Assembly (NCBI RefSeq): GCF_000321225.1
Contig: NW_004450465.1
Span: 1,331,219 to 1,395,218 of the forward strand
DNA from: Odobenus rosmarus divergens
Taxonomy: Eukaryota; Chordata; Mammalia; Carnivora; Odobenidae
Reading direction: 5' to 3'
Length of the DNA: 64,000 nucleotides
A program made the position numbers and the translations under genes. The notes under the pieces are model-generated. The model was given only the letters and a program-made list of their open reading frames with translations. It was not told the origin of the DNA and searched no databases. Positions 11,677-24,735 of this stretch are shown here, piece after piece; positions within the stretch are counted from its first letter, which is position 1; each line of letters begins with the position of its first letter.

Positions 11677-11683
11677 TAATGGT

Positions 11684-12460
11684 ATGAAAGAAAGAATATG
11701 TGAGGTTCACAGAACAGAGTGGATCACAGTTGTTTTGAAGACTGAATCTGACGTTTTTACTTTATTCTCACAATTGGGAAAAATATGTGCTTTTGGTCAG
11801 ACTCTTCTGCATTCTGAATGTTCAGTTAGTCCCTATTCATGGACAGAGCGTGATTCTGACCTCAGGAGTATTTATGCATACAGCAGGGCCAAGACCAAAG
11901 AATGGCCATCCGCCCTGGGCATTGGGATTTCTGTCCCCACTTAGCCTGTGTTAGAACGTCAGGGCTTCATTCTGCAGCAAACACACTTGCTCCGTTTCCA
12001 GTAGACAGACCCTGTGTCTTGTCCCTTCTTTGCCCCCCAGCGATTTTCCCCGTTCTGTGTGCCGGAAGGCATACTTCAGCAAATCGATCCACACGCTTGT
12101 TTTCACTATTTCCAAAGGTGGCACCTCTTCCATAACCTGGCAAATCATACATGAAAAGAATGAACAGGGAAACTCTGTGATGAAGCCCCACAAGGGATGT
12201 GGGCTGGCTGCCCTGGGAATCAGCAGCGTTCAGCCTCAGACCAGTATTTGGAGCCATTCAAGTGTCTGCTCCCAGGGAGCGAGCTCGCTCAGCTGAGGGC
12301 TGAGTTCTCACCTCCTGTGTGATGACACATGGAAAGTGACAGAGTGGCCTCTGGGAAAACCACATCATTCCATTCCCAGACCAAGGAGAGGGGCCAAAGA
12401 TTTGGACATGTATGTGGTGGCCACTGACCCTATTTATTCTCAGGAAGCGTTTAAGTCTCC
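11684..12460. other. Unique sequence left of the tandem duplication
   Basis: No repeat family is recognised. Several small open frames overlap on both strands, which is not a coding pattern. Confidence 0.45.
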
Positions 12461-12675
12461 GACCATGCTCTTCTGAAATGATATGGCATCGGCCCTTACT
12501 AATGAGCCCCCTGACATGTGGTTTCTGCCGGAGAGTAAAAGAAATCACAGCCTTCACGGCACAAGCATTGATTGATAGCATTATGTATTTCACTGCAGTA
12601 GCATCCAAAATAATACAAAGAATGGGAGAGTTTTATTTTTTTTAATTCTTCTGGAAATTCAAACACCAGCTTATT
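12461..12675 (+). repeat. 215-bp tandem duplication, unit 1
   Basis: The unit starts 'gaccatgctcttctgaaatg' and ends 'aaacaccagcttatt'. It is followed without a gap by unit 2. The two agree at 214 of 215 positions (C at 12557, T at 12772). The unit is not a known repeat family. Confidence 0.98.
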
Positions 12676-12890
12676 GACCATGCTCTTCTGAAATGATATG
12701 GCATCGGCCCTTACTAATGAGCCCCCTGACATGTGGTTTCTGCCGGAGAGTAAAAGAAATCACAGCCTTCATGGCACAAGCATTGATTGATAGCATTATG
12801 TATTTCACTGCAGTAGCATCCAAAATAATACAAAGAATGGGAGAGTTTTATTTTTTTTAATTCTTCTGGAAATTCAAACACCAGCTTATT
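12676..12890 (+). repeat. 215-bp tandem duplication, unit 2
   Basis: Second copy of the unit at 12461-12675, exactly adjacent in direct orientation. The near identity means a recent duplication, recent gene conversion or an assembly artefact. Confidence 0.98.
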
Positions 12891-13800
12891 CAGAATTTAA
12901 GATGGCACACCAAATAAGCTCCAGTAAGGGCTAAATAGATTTCATGTAATTATATATTTATTTTATAACTCTATTATACATTACATGATAGATTTCACTT
13001 ACCAATTATACTGTTGCCTGTTACTAAGTTCATAGTCTAAAAATCATTCCAATGACCCTTTTTTCAGGAATCCTAGTGGAAATATTTTCTTGATTCTGCA
13101 TCAAGTAGGGGATGCTTGCAGACAGGGAGCCTCATTTTCCCCTGCAGTCATTAGAAAGTGTGGCAGACATATTTAAACACATATGAAGCAGCCACAGTGA
13201 GCGCACACAGAGTACGCCCTCATGAGTGCAACTCAGACTGTCCTGGACTTGGCAGAACTTAGTTCAAGGTCAAACACCTGTGCCTTGTGTCTGGGGCGGG
13301 GCAGGGGTGTAGGTGCACGATGCCTGACTGTGTCACCTGGACTGGCCATCTCACTAACTAGCATGACGCAATACTGTGGAAACAGCCCATTCTCAATTAC
13401 TTGGGGGCTCTTGTTCGGCTATTGAATCTTCCAAAACCTCCACACTGTTTTCTTTTTCCCCTCATTAGGATTAGCACTAGAAGGTGATGATGTAATCTGC
13501 GATCTTACCTCTTTACAAAAGTTTCAGTGGGGCAGATATAAACATCTACTGGGGGTGGGGGAGAGAGAGAACCATTAGCTAGTTATTGTGACTATTTTCA
13601 CTGAAATTGATTCATCATTATAGCCAGTAATCAAATGTTTCCCATATGTGCAAAATAAATCCCAGCCCTCAATGTACTTTCTTTCTCTCCCCACCTTCTT
13701 TTCTCCCTCTTTCTTTCTTTGTTGGCCCACTTCCTTCCAAGACAGAAAGGTGCTAAAAATCAGCAAAGTCAATGTCTCTTTTTCGTTTACCAAGTACGTA
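12891..13800. other. No recognisable feature
   Basis: Unique AT-rich to mixed sequence with no repeat that I can name. Confidence 0.4.
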
Positions 13801-13804
13801 CGCT

Positions 13805-13985
13805 CATATACACTTTCCGATTTGAGCCTCACAAGATCAGGATTTCCTTATTTTTCTAATGAGGAAATTGACAATCAGAGAGGCTAAGGGACTCGTCCAA
13901 GGCCACACAGCTAATAAGCAGCCGAGATGAGATTCAAATGCAGGTTTTGTGATTCTGATGCTGTCAGCTTCTGTTCACCAAAGCT
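13805..13985 (-). repeat. MIR
   Basis: 'ctaatgaggaaattgacaat', 'ccaaggccacacagctaata' and 'gagattcaaatgcagg' are the MIR core on the minus strand. Confidence 0.88.
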
Positions 13986-14439
13986 GCCCCACCTAAAATA
14001 GCATATTCTTCAGTGTGAACTGCTGGCTAATGCTAAGGGGCCAGGCGTAGGTTAATGCTGAGTGAGGACTTTCTGCAGCAAGAGTAGGTTGACCTATAGA
14101 CTATTTTCATTACATAGCATTCACCATCCATGGAGAGTCTTGAAATAATTCAGAGATGTAGAACTGAGAGAAGAAAGCAAATGCAGAGGGCAAGTATGTT
14201 GTTCCCTTTGGCTTGGGTAGAGGGGGGAAGTTGAGGCAGAATTCTACACACTGACCACATATTCTTTGGACTTGACAAAATCCTACTGCTAAAGATCACT
14301 GTCCCTTGACCTTTGCAAGTTTTGAGCCACCTTATTCCTGACCTTCCAAAATCTGCAAACTTACAGGTGCTTATTTATGAAATTTTAAAAAATATCTACA
14401 AGATGAAAATAATTAGGTAGGATAATATCAATTACCTAA

Positions 14440-14480
14440 CCCTGTCTTGGGCACATAGTAGGTGCTCAATATGATACCTG
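14440..14480 (+). repeat. MIR/L2 tail fragment
   Basis: 'cttgggcacatagtaggtgc' followed by 'tcaata' is the common MIR or L2 3' end motif. It is too short to decide between them. Confidence 0.5.
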
Positions 14481-15590
14481 TGCTACTGCCATTGACCTTA
14501 CTGTTGTTGTGGGTGTTAGAATGAGTCTGCTTTTCCCCTTATTATGAAATAGCCAAGCTATATTTCTTTACTTTGCCTCTGATACAACACATATAAACAC
14601 TTTGTCTGAAATTGTGTATCTTATTATTATAGATAAGTGCAGTGACTGATGGTGATAACCAAGTCAGCTTTCATACCAGGTCCACTTTGATCTAGAATAC
14701 GTTATAATCCCAATGCTGGACACTCCCACCAGGGTTGCTACGAAATATATAACTGGATTATTAGAGAAGTATTACTACATAGCCAGAGAGAGTCAATAAA
14801 CTATGACGATAAACTGTGCCAAAGAATATATTTTCTTTCCTCCCTCCTTCCTCCTTCCCCTTCTTGTCTCCCCCTAACCAGGATGGTTCACAGTATGTCA
14901 CAGTTAAATACTTTGAAAGATAAAACAGAAAGCGTCTGGGAGTAGTGATCAGATTTGTATACAGTGGTTTGGTTGATGTTTTGTTTCTCAATCCTGTCAT
15001 TGATGATTGTTGTCTCCACTGGGATTTAAGAGTGGAAAGCCACTCCCTGCAAATCTTCTCCTTGCCTGAATTTCCTCGCTGGGGATTTGTTTTGGGAACT
15101 GCCTTCTCTTTTCCCAGAAGTCTCTTTAAAAAGGCAAACAGTCCTGGGAAGAGCGACACTCAAGTCCTTACAGCTTGGGATCAAAAAGTTTATTGGATGC
15201 TTTCTTTTTTTTGACCTGAGTTACCCAAGGACTTTGAGAATGTTGAGCAAAGGGACGAGAAGGTGGAAGAAACAGAGAAGAATGGTGGGGAGGGAGAATT
15301 TCTAAAGATAAGCAGTATTTACCTCCCCATTTGCTCAGGACTGTCTTAGCTCCGAGTTCATTAACTCTACAGTGCAAACACCTTCCAGTAAAGCCAGCCT
15401 GAACTTCTCTGATCCTCCTACAGACCAGCTGACTTCTACAAACAGGCTTTCCTTAAGGATTACCGAATAAACAAACAAGTGGGTTCACAGCAAGTGACTC
15501 AAGCCAAACTCTTCCATCTTCCCACACTAAATCTCCCAGCCTGCAGCCTCTGTGCCTACTCGGTCCATGCCCACTCCTGTCAGTCCCAAG
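14481..15590. other. No recognisable feature
   Basis: Unique sequence with a C/T-rich tract near 14835-14865. Open frames of up to 132 codons lack recognisable domains. Confidence 0.4.
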
Positions 15591-15599
15591 TGGTCCCTG

Positions 15600-16440
15600 T
15601 TCCTGTGAAAGACCAATCCTCCATTTGTGCTCTGGGTCTGGCCTCCTTCGACGTCTCAAGGACTTTGCTTCTGTGGTTATTTCTTTCCCCTTCCTCCACG
15701 TTCTTTTTCCTCTATTCATTTATTCACCCTTTACATAAACATACTGACCTCTCCCAGCTCTCCTTCTTGGCCCCCTTTGCCCCTCCATCTTTCCTACCAG
15801 TTCTCCAGACAGAGATTGTCCATGGCTTTGCTCTACTCACCTCACTTTCCGAACTGCCCCTCTCCCTGATTGCACCCAGCCCCAAGACTTTAAGCGGCAT
15901 CAGTATGCTGATGATGCTCACATTTGCACTTCCAGCCTCAACCTGTCTCCTCCACCCGGCTCTTACCCCTCTTTGGGCTTGATATATCTGTGTGGATGAC
16001 TAATGGGTTCCGAAAAGAGAACTATTGATTTCTGCATCTCCCCAGCCCAAAGTTACTCCTCCTTCCATCTCAGCCATCTCAGTAAAACACTCTATTTTCC
16101 AACCAGGAAATCAAGGGGAAAAGCTAAGAGAATAGTTTTTGTCTCCCCACGACAAATCCGGTGAGAGATCCTGTCACCGCTCCCTCCAAAGCACATCCCA
16201 AATCTATCCGGTTATCTTTATCTCCACTGGTGCCACTTTTGCCCCCACCATTACCATGTTTTTCCTAAAATAACCTACAGGCTCCAAGATTCCTTATTTG
16301 TCTACACAACCCATGGTTCATGATGTCAGAATTATCTTTATAAAATATAAAGAGCACCATGTCTTATCTTTTCTTAAAACCCCCAGTTTTCCATTGTACT
16401 TCGAATAAAATCAAAACTCTGTATTATGATAATCAGAGCT
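15600..16440 (+). pseudogene. L2 LINE reverse-transcriptase remnant
   Basis: In the sense frame around 15898-15930 the sequence reads Q-Y-A-D-D-A, the YADD active-site motif of a CR1/L2-clade reverse transcriptase. Downstream are the usual L2 landmarks 'tatctttatctccactggtg' and 'tcaaaactctg'. Stops and frameshifts break the frame. It is an ancient, inactive LINE-2 fragment. Confidence 0.75.
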
Positions 16441-16449
16441 GCCATAAAA

Positions 16450-17140
16450 AAACCCCTTAATGGACATAAATGAAAAACGCCTAAGCTCTGCAACACAAGT
16501 GTAGATAATAAGAGACTGTCCCGATGTCGATAGAGCAAAATTTCCCTGTCCCTTAACCCAGCCATTATACCTGGGTGACACAGCTGGGTTAATCACAGAG
16601 TCCCTCGTGTTAGAGTTGGGCTTCCTCACGATGTGGAGGCTGGGTTCCTAGTGTAAGCATATCACGAGGTGGGAGCATCAGGTAGAAGTGCTTTCTTTTT
16701 ATGCCCTAGCCTTGGTCATATCCTAGCCTAGTTCGTATCCTGGGAGTAAGTAAATGGTAAATTCTACAGCATTACACAAAGTCTTGTAGGTACTCTGCCT
16801 CCCAAACAAGTGTGAGAACTATTGGCATTGCCCAGCTGTTTCACTTTGTAATTGATGGGTCAAAGGACTAAAGAGATGGTTGAGATCACCTGTTGGGAGA
16901 TTTTGCCTAAAGCACAGCTATTACCAGTCTCTTTCCCTCTCTGCCTGACTTCAGAGGCCATTCTGGAAGAGATTGGGCAAGTACTCGGGTGCCACTTACA
17001 TGTGGGATGGACTTGGAGAAAGTTTGGGGTCACTTGGGTTTTCCCTTGACATGAATCCAGAAGAGTTTTGTGTGGCAGTGGGAAATGGAGGGAGTGCCCG
17101 ATGAGCAGAAGGGGACAGTGACTGGAAGGCGATAAAGCAA
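16450..17140. other. No recognisable feature
   Basis: Unique sequence; no repeat or gene structure is supported. Confidence 0.4.
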
Positions 17141-17142
17141 GG

Positions 17143-17330
17143 CAGTGCTTCTCGAAGTGCGGCTGTTCGACCAGCTGCATGAGAATCAGAATCACCCAGA
17201 GTGTTTGTCACAATGCAGGCTCCTGGGCCCCTCACCTTCTGAATCCCAGTCTCTGGGAGTGGGGCCCAAGAAGCCATAATACAATGGGCTTTCAGTGGGT
17301 TCTTATGCACTCCAATATTTGAGAATTCCC
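17143..17330 (+). repeat. MER5-type hAT element
   Basis: 'gcagtgcttctcgaagtgcg', 'gaatcagaatcacccagagt' and 'caggctcctgggcccctcac' are in MER5 order. The copy is moderately diverged. Confidence 0.75.
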
Positions 17331-17339
17331 GAGACAGAT

Positions 17340-19110
17340 GATGAAACGAACTCTGGTTTATAAAGTTGAGCCTGGCTCAGAACTATGTAACCAGCAAAAG
17401 GGGCATGAATATCTGTGTGTCACCAGGACAAAGCTCTCAAATACATAGAGTGGAAAGATACCCTAGCAATGAAAGAGAAATGAAGACTTAAGTTTTCCTC
17501 AAAACAAAAACGTAATGTAGGGGAAATGACTAATTGAATCTCAAAGTTTTCAGTTTGCACCCTTAACACGTGATTTAGCAATATTTGACAGCCCATTGTC
17601 ACTGGCATTTTTAATAAATGAATCTCATCAAAAGAAAGTTTACAGTTTGACTTCAAAAACTCCATCTAGTGCTTCACAGAACTCAACAGGAGAAGGAACA
17701 CATCTCTTTCTGTGACATTCAGCTGATTTGCACATGCAAGAGTCAGGAAGCATACATTTCCATAGAAGCCTAAAGATGAAAAGCCAGAACGCTATTTGTA
17801 TTGGGGGCACTTATGATGTGATCCCATTCTGCTTTGCCCCACCACCCGTCCATGGTTTCCATTAATATCTTCTCTGCCTCGTCTCTGAAATCCTTCATCA
17901 TCAATGGCTTATTGTTAAAAACTCTCTTCCTTAGCTTCAGGCCACTTTTACCAGACAGTTCCATGTTCCCCTGCCCCCAACCAAGCATTCCTTTTTTCCT
18001 GACTACAAAAGAATTAACTTCCTGATGATGTGCAACCATTTTGAGAATGTGAAGACTCTGTCTGTCCACACCAATGGGATTTACACCTCAGGTCTCACTG
18101 GGCTGGTAAGACACCCTCACCCATCTAATGAACACCCCCAAATGTCACAGAGACTCCCAGAGAGCCTTGCCCTAGGCAGCTAACAATCTCCATGGCAATA
18201 GCCATCCATCTGCCTAACTCTTCCAGATACGTTTTCTCTCCCTGAGGAGTGCTGATGCTGGAGCCTGTATTAATAGATCACACTTTGCATTCTTATCCCA
18301 CATATCGTTTTTAAAAAGATGTTCTTTAACTTTGTCTCTGAAAGCAAAATCCTTGCTCTTACTGTGGATGTCTCTGCCTCCTCTCCACCCTGCCCCCTCT
18401 CCTTCGCACCGCCCCCCACATTGGTGGGCTGCACATTGGCGGGCTATTAAACAACTTTAATACAGTTGCACTTTGTTTGCTCCATATCTATGTTTTTGGC
18501 TTTCTGAGAGGAGGTATTGTGCTAGGCGGGACTATTTGATTGGAGAGTTGTTTAGACTGTGGCAAGGAGAATAGTTAAACAGGATTTTTCATGGAGTTAA
18601 ATTTCAAGGCAAAAAGAAGCCATCATTAATGCACAGAAAAGAAAAAAATGAACAAGTTGGCATAGATAGGACACTTAGGTCATACTAAAACAAGAGTCAA
18701 CACACAGCTTCATCTCAGCTTCACTGAATTGGAATTTTAACTTGGAAATGGAATCCAACTGCTGAACATTTCAGTCTGCAAAGAGGTAGAATCAGAAAAA
18801 TTTAAAAAAATATATGCTCAGGAGCATAAACCAAAACTTTTGTATCAGTACTTCCTAAAATCCAATGTCTTCATTTCTTTGTAATTCTTCCTCATGTTTC
18901 CTGTAGTGGGGGTTCAGCCAGTGGGATGGCCTTTCTTTCTCCACTGCTCTTCATACAACTTACAGAGATTAGAAGGCATAAGCTTTATGTCAAAATGGCA
19001 CCCAAATTCTGATCCTACAGTGAAGCACATCTTAGTGGAAGAGAGAGGTTGGATGAACTCAAACCCCCACTGGAGACAGAACAAGGCAATACAATCTAGT
19101 GAAACACATG
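17340..19110. other. Long unique stretch
   Basis: No repeat family is recognised across about 1.8 kb, which is unusual here. 18410-18600 has balanced composition with a small repeat ('cacattggtgggctg' then 'cacattggcgggct'). It could include regulatory sequence but shows no decisive sign. Confidence 0.35.
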
Positions 19111-19119
19111 GGTGGCTGG

Positions 19120-19230
19120 GAGCTGAAGACCAGGTTCTGAGCTTGACTTTTCCACTTTCTGGATGGTCTTCGGTGAACCTTTTAACTTATCTAGGTATCA
19201 GTGTTTTCATCTCTGAATAAGTTGAATGAA
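19120..19230 (+). repeat. MIR
   Basis: 'ggttctgagcttgacttttc' and 'tatctaggtatcagtgtttt' follow the MIR core. Diverged. Confidence 0.65.
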
Positions 19231-22200
19231 TTCAAATTTCTTTATAGCTCCAAATTCAGAAATTACTACTACTCCAGAACTAATATTTCTTTTTACACTT
19301 TTGGTTCATCTTGCAGAGGAAACTAAGCATGGTTTTCTTAACTGCATGAGTGCTACAGTAAGTCACTTGCCAGTGTTATTAGAATGAATCAAAAACTATT
19401 TTGTTCATCTCATTTTCATTTGCTGTCGAAAAATTCTGTGCTCCTCATGCTCAAAATGCTTCACATTGAAATACTGGAGCTGCCTGCCTAGCCACCTTCA
19501 TTTTATATGACATCTTTCCTTTACACCAAATCTCCAAGCACTTTACAGAGCTTCTGTTATAAGTCACACAATTATGGAATTACAGAGACAGGGGAGAAAG
19601 GAGGTTGAGGAACACGCAAGGAAGAAAAGACATGAAATACGGACATTTTCCCCCACATTTTTCATGTGTATACCAATATAAAGAAATTCTGCCCCCACTA
19701 GAGAATAACGTGGGCTAAGAATCCCAACTGCCCAGGGCTTTTTAGACATGATGGGACTTGTTCTCTTTGCTATTGCGTGTATTATGAGTTCAAAGAGCTC
19801 AGACAAAATCTTACTAATTTGAAAGGCCACATTTTCAAGTGGATATGCTGGAGGTTCCAAAGTTTGTAAGCTTAGAAACCTGGGTAGCATTTGGGTCTCT
19901 GAATCGCAAACCAGAACATATCAAAGAAACACTGGTGCATCAGGAAAAGAAAATTTCCATAATAAAAACCTTGCCTCAAACCAGAGGTTTATTGACTATC
20001 CAAAATGGTGCTTTTCAGTTCAGTTAATAGTTACTAACGGGTTGGATATACCAAGCATAGATATTAACATGACATGACAAACTTTTGGAAATAAGAAGCT
20101 CCCATATCCTGATGGTCCAGATGCCAGATATACCTCCTCCCCTTAGACACACATCTAGAAGGAGGTGAGTGCATCCCATGCCACGGCTGATGCTCATTCA
20201 TTCTCCACATCATCAATAATTAGGGTAAATTAATTATTTTAAATTATAATTGCTGTATAATTATATGTATGTAAATTGTCATTATTATCAATGTAAATAA
20301 TTCATAATAAATTAATGACATGTATTAATGTTGCCACCTCTTTTTTTCAACACTTGAGTTAATTTTGTCAAAAAGAAATAGCTATTGCCTTCTTTGATTA
20401 TAAAAGCAATATATACTCAAAGTAAAAAAAAAAAAAAGGAAAGAAAAAGCAAGCAAAGCACATTGGAAGAAATAATATTATTTAGTCCACAAAGCCTTCT
20501 CATCCCTCTAAATTCCTGAAATGTGTTAACCATATGTACTACTCATTTGGATTCCCTGAAACATAGCGTCCTGACTTGAGACTTTTTTTGGGGGGGGTCC
20601 TCTCCTCTCTGGCTCTGCCCAACGGGGGAGGGAGTTCCTGTACTTCCCAAAGCCCCTTATCCCATTCTGGCCCTAGAGCCTCTTTTGTCTCCTTTACACA
20701 ACATGAGTTCAAGTTTGCACTCCATATCTCTTCCCACCCTCTCAGCTTCTTGAGAGACCCCACTCCCTCCTGACTTGACCTCAGAAGAGTGAGCCTTGAA
20801 AAGTTGACCTATGTCTTGGAAAAGTTGGTCAATCTCCACAGAGTCTGGGGGATGAGATGTCAATAAGAGGTGAGAGAGGGAGAAGGTCACCACTTTGTAC
20901 AACTCCTGGGAGTGCACTCAATAGTGCTGCATTCTGTGTGAAGAGCGTCCATGCAGCCCCCAATGAAAGCGGATGGTACCTCGGGAGCCGTGTGACGAGT
21001 TGGCTTGGTGGCCAGCATGCTCTGAGGAGGACCGTGACCTGGCACAGACTAGGCACTCAGCACACAGTCTCCATTATTGTTGCGGGGGAGGGGCGATGGC
21101 TCACACTGCGGAGACTGATCCACCACTCAGACGCCGCCAGGCCTCCTAACATGGCTGCCACTTGGCTTTGTCTATGCTGGTCACACAGAAGTCCACTCGC
21201 ACTTTAGAGTGACCTGTGGCTCATCTTGAAACAGACACCAGTTGCCCATTCTAGGACAATGCAAAAATCCTCCACCTTGTAAAATAATTCTACCCAATGC
21301 CCAAATGTGGTGAAAGTCCGCCAACCTGAGCCAGCGAACTCTTCCACACCTCAGATGCCTTACACTATCAATAGAACATGCAATCTGAAAATATTCTAAC
21401 AATGGGAAGGGAAAAAAGTAAAAGGCTTATGGAGACTACACATCATGCTTTACAATTCATATAATTTCTGTCACCCTCCCCATACCTTTTTTGGTGCCAA
21501 TGTGAGTCTTTTTAAAATTGAGTTGATAAAACTGATGAAGTGCCCAACCTCTCTCTTTTACTTTCTCCCATTTAAAACTCAACCCACTTCTGGGCCTGAG
21601 ATTCAGAATTGTGTCAGAGTGATCAACATTTGAACTGTTCCCTCCTCCTCCATTCCCTTTCAGTCCTCCCTCAAGCCCAGGAACCTTGAACCCTGGCTGC
21701 TTTGGCTTCTCCATTTCCAGGAAATGCTCATGTATGAGCCTTTCCCTACACCTGTTTTCAAAATGCATCTCTCTTAGGCCTCATTCATTTACCTTCCAGG
21801 TAATAAAACTTGATGCATTGGTCTTTATTTATGACTGCTAATAACTTAATGTATTACCCTTCCTATAACCACGCACCTGCATGCATTTGCACATACACAC
21901 ATTTTAATAAAAGCCTTTAGTACTTTACACACAGGAATGAGCAGTGATGAAATCTTAAAGTGGCCACAGATGCAGATATTTGGGATTAAGATCACCTAAA
22001 ACTACAACTAAAGTAACAACAGGGCAAACTTGATCGTTACCATCTTCATTCAAAAAGAATCCTCTCCTGTCCCCTAACGAAATGTCCTAGATACAGTTAG
22101 AGGTCACCTATCACTTTTCCCCCATCACAGAGGACTATCTTCCTGTGGCAAAAACAGTGAAGATCCTACCCCTGAAGACAAAGAGGTCCTTGTATTCTTA

Positions 22201-22240
22201 AAACCCCAGAACGGGACCTGGAGAGACTCTTACTGGCTGT
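19231..22240. other. Mostly unique sequence
   Basis: Contains an AT-rich tract at 20220-20335 and a G-run near 20588. Open frames up to 116 codons lie in all frames with no domain. I see no gene structure. Confidence 0.4.
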
Positions 22241-22244
22241 CTTA

Positions 22245-22620
22245 CTGGTCAGCAGGTTAGCTGCTGCTTCTAACAAACAGCCCTGAATCTCAGTGGCTTG
22301 AAAAACAAAAACAAGTGTATTCAATGCTTACACTCCATGAGGATCAACCAGGGGTTCTGCTCCGCATTGTCCACACTCGGAGACTCAGCTGACGGAGCAT
22401 CCACTTTCTGGAACATTTCTAGCTGCCATGGGAGAAGGAAAGACAAGGGCGGGGGGCAAGAATGACAACGTGTGCACAAGCTATTAACACACAGTCGGGA
22501 GTGCCCAGAACAGCTCCTCCAACACTCCATTCACCAACACAAGTCCATGGCCACACTTACTTCTACGTGGGTGTGGAAGCACAAGTCTACCATCTGCCTG
22601 GAAGGGCAGTCCAAATACTG
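22245..22620 (+). repeat. Ancient interspersed repeat, family not named
   Basis: 'ctaacaaacagccctgaatc' with 'tcagtggcttgaaaa', then 'ggttctgctccgcattgtcc' and 'tggaacatttctagctgcca', recalls an old LTR-like repeat. The split sequence at 26295-26357 plus 26762-26840 is homologous, which supports a repeat. Confidence 0.55.
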
Positions 22621-22689
22621 ATGAAAATCCCAGGGGATTAACTTGTAGTATCAAATACCATCATTTTACAGTAAAATGCCAAGAACAGA

Positions 22690-22830
22690 GCCTGGCGTTT
22701 AGCAAGAGCTATTGTTCCTGTTCTTGCTACCTATGGGAAAACAGATCTGGCGATCTGAAATGATGACCTGAGGTCACACAGCTAACTGGGAACAGAACAG
22801 AAATGAGAACACATATTTACTGAATTCAAA
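22690..22830 (-). repeat. MIR
   Basis: 'gatgacctgaggtcacacag' followed by 'ctaactgggaacagaacag' is the MIR core on the minus strand. Confidence 0.75.
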
Positions 22831-22966
22831 TTGGAGTTTTTTCCTCTTAGTTCATCTGAGTGCCTAGAAAAGACATGATCAAACACAACGATTGGACCAC
22901 CACATTCAACTAGAGAACCACGATGGGTTTTGCTTTGTTTTCAGAGGGGGTTACTTTTCTAGAACG

Positions 22967-23178
22967 GGGGTCAGCAAACTTTTTCGGTAAGGGGCCAGTT
23001 AGTAGATGTGTCAGGCTTTGCAGGCCATAGGGTCCCTGTCATGCTATTCAACACTGCCACCATTGCACAAAGCAGCCACAGACAATGTGTAAACCAGCAG
23101 GCACGCCTGCATTCCACTGGAACTTAATAAAAACAGACAGTGGGCTGGATTTGGCCAGCCAGCTGTTCGTTGCCCAAC
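22967..23178 (+). repeat. hAT-Charlie MITE
   Basis: Near complete: 'gggggtcagcaaactttttc', 'aggctttgcaggccataggg', 'gcagccacagacaatgtgta' and 'ggctggatttggccagccag'. Same family as 8747-9178. Confidence 0.85.
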
Positions 23179-23214
23179 CCTCCTCTGGAGCCTCTTTCAC
23201 TGGAGAAAGACCAG

Positions 23215-23375
23215 TCAATGGAAAGTCAGAACAAACCCAAAGAAACCTTGTGCAGGTTACCTCGCTCTTTTACCTGGGGTTCCTCTTCAGTACAAAACCT
23301 ACCCTACAGGGCTGTGGTGGGCCTACATGTCGCTATGTGCAAGCACTTAGGAGAGCCCCCGGCAGGCAGCAAGTC
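23215..23375 (+). repeat. MIR
   Basis: 'ccttgtgcaggttacctcgc' with 'ggttcctcttcagtacaaaa' and 'caagcacttaggagagcccc' is in MIR order. Confidence 0.6.
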
Positions 23376-23389
23376 CTCAGGTCTCCTCT

Positions 23390-23870
23390 GCGGAGCGTCA
23401 CTGCCCCTTACTCTGGGCCAGCCACTGTCCCCGGTGCTGGAGGTTGGGCAGCAAACAAAACAAAGTCCCTGCTCTCCTGAAACTGGTACTCTGGTCCAGC
23501 AAGTCAGACGAAGAAGCAAGCAGATATGTAAGATGTCCAGAGGTGATAAGGGCTGAAAAGGAAATAAGGCAGGTCAGAGGGGACAGTGGGGCAGGGACAA
23601 GATTTCCAGCAGAGAACTCCACGTAGGGAGGAAGCAAGCCACAGGACACCTGGAGATGCGTGGGGCAAGCGTGCGTCAACACAGGTCAGAGCAAGGGCAA
23701 AATCCCTGAGGCGGGAGCCTGCGTGCGCCTTCCCGAAGGGGGAGAGGGCGCCTACAGGGTCATGGGAATCCATGGGGGCTGGGGGGATAAAGCTGAGTCC
23801 AGGGCAATGTGAGGAGGACAGGTCACAGACCCCGGTGAGGACTTGGGATGTCATTCTGCACGAGACGTGG
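23390..23870 (+). repeat. Old interspersed repeat, family uncertain
   Basis: 'ctctgggccagccactgtcc', 'cagcaaacaaaacaaagtcc' and 'aagggcaaaatccctgaggc' are phrases of a common ancient mammalian repeat. Related phrases appear near 31500-31660 and 35250-35420. Confidence 0.55.
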
Positions 23871-24514
23871 AATATTATCATCGTCATTGATTTTTGCCCA
23901 CTTTTTTATCACTCTGCCCTCCTCCCCCTCCCTTCTCCCTGCTGGTCCTCCTACCGCCCACCTTCTCCCCATCTCCCTCTCCTGCTTTATCTGGGCTCCT
24001 CTAGGGGCTTTTGTGCCCTTTTGTAATCTTCTTTTGGGTAATACTTAGCTCAGTTGGTGGCACGTGAAACCAAGTTGCTCACTGCCCCTGGGAATAATCC
24101 AAAGGGAACGTTGGCCCAGGCCAGGGCCTTCCAGGAGGATTTAACCTAATTCCTCAGATGCGGGCATCAGACAGAAAAGTTTAGGAAGAACAAGATGAGA
24201 ATGAAAGCAAAGACCATCAAGAATATTTTATTGTTATTTTTTAAACAAGATCCCAAAGCATTTAAAGAAATATGCAAGTGGTACTGGGTTGATGGAAGCG
24301 TGGTGGGGGAAAGATGGATGGCTAATCAATCCCTTCCATCCGCTTTGCCATGTGAGTTTGGAGTAGGTATGTGTATATCCCAGGATTCAGGATATAACCA
24401 ACTCTTGATTACCAGGGCTAATGGATGTGACATAAATATTCCAAGTAGCTAAAAGCTATTAAGTGCTTTCCACAGATATATTTGTAAGATAAACTGTTGT
24501 GTTCTGGTTAAACA

Positions 24515-24652
24515 AATATTATATATCATTATAATAGATATCACATATAATATATATACATCATATTATATATGATGATATATTATGATGATGTATACAT
24601 ATAATATATATACGTTATATATTATATATCATTATATATATGATGGTGGTGG
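24515..24652. repeat. AT-rich palindromic tract
   Basis: Nearly pure A/T built from repeated 'atatataa', 'tatatat' and 'gatgatat' units, with several local palindromes on both strands. It could form hairpins and is likely unstable in length. Confidence 0.9.
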
Positions 24653-24679
24653 ATCTTTGGGTATGTATTTCACATAGGA

Positions 24680-24735
24680 ATGGGAGATGGCAAGGAGAGA
24701 GGGAAAAAGGAGAGAGAGGGAGGGAAAGGGAGAGA
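24680..24735. repeat. Purine-rich tract
   Basis: Almost only A and G on the plus strand ('aaggagagagggaaaaagga'). Confidence 0.8.

Noticed and set aside
17770..18069. 99-codon minus-strand frame with charged residues
   Set aside because: A plus-strand frame overlaps it. There is no recognisable domain or splice context.
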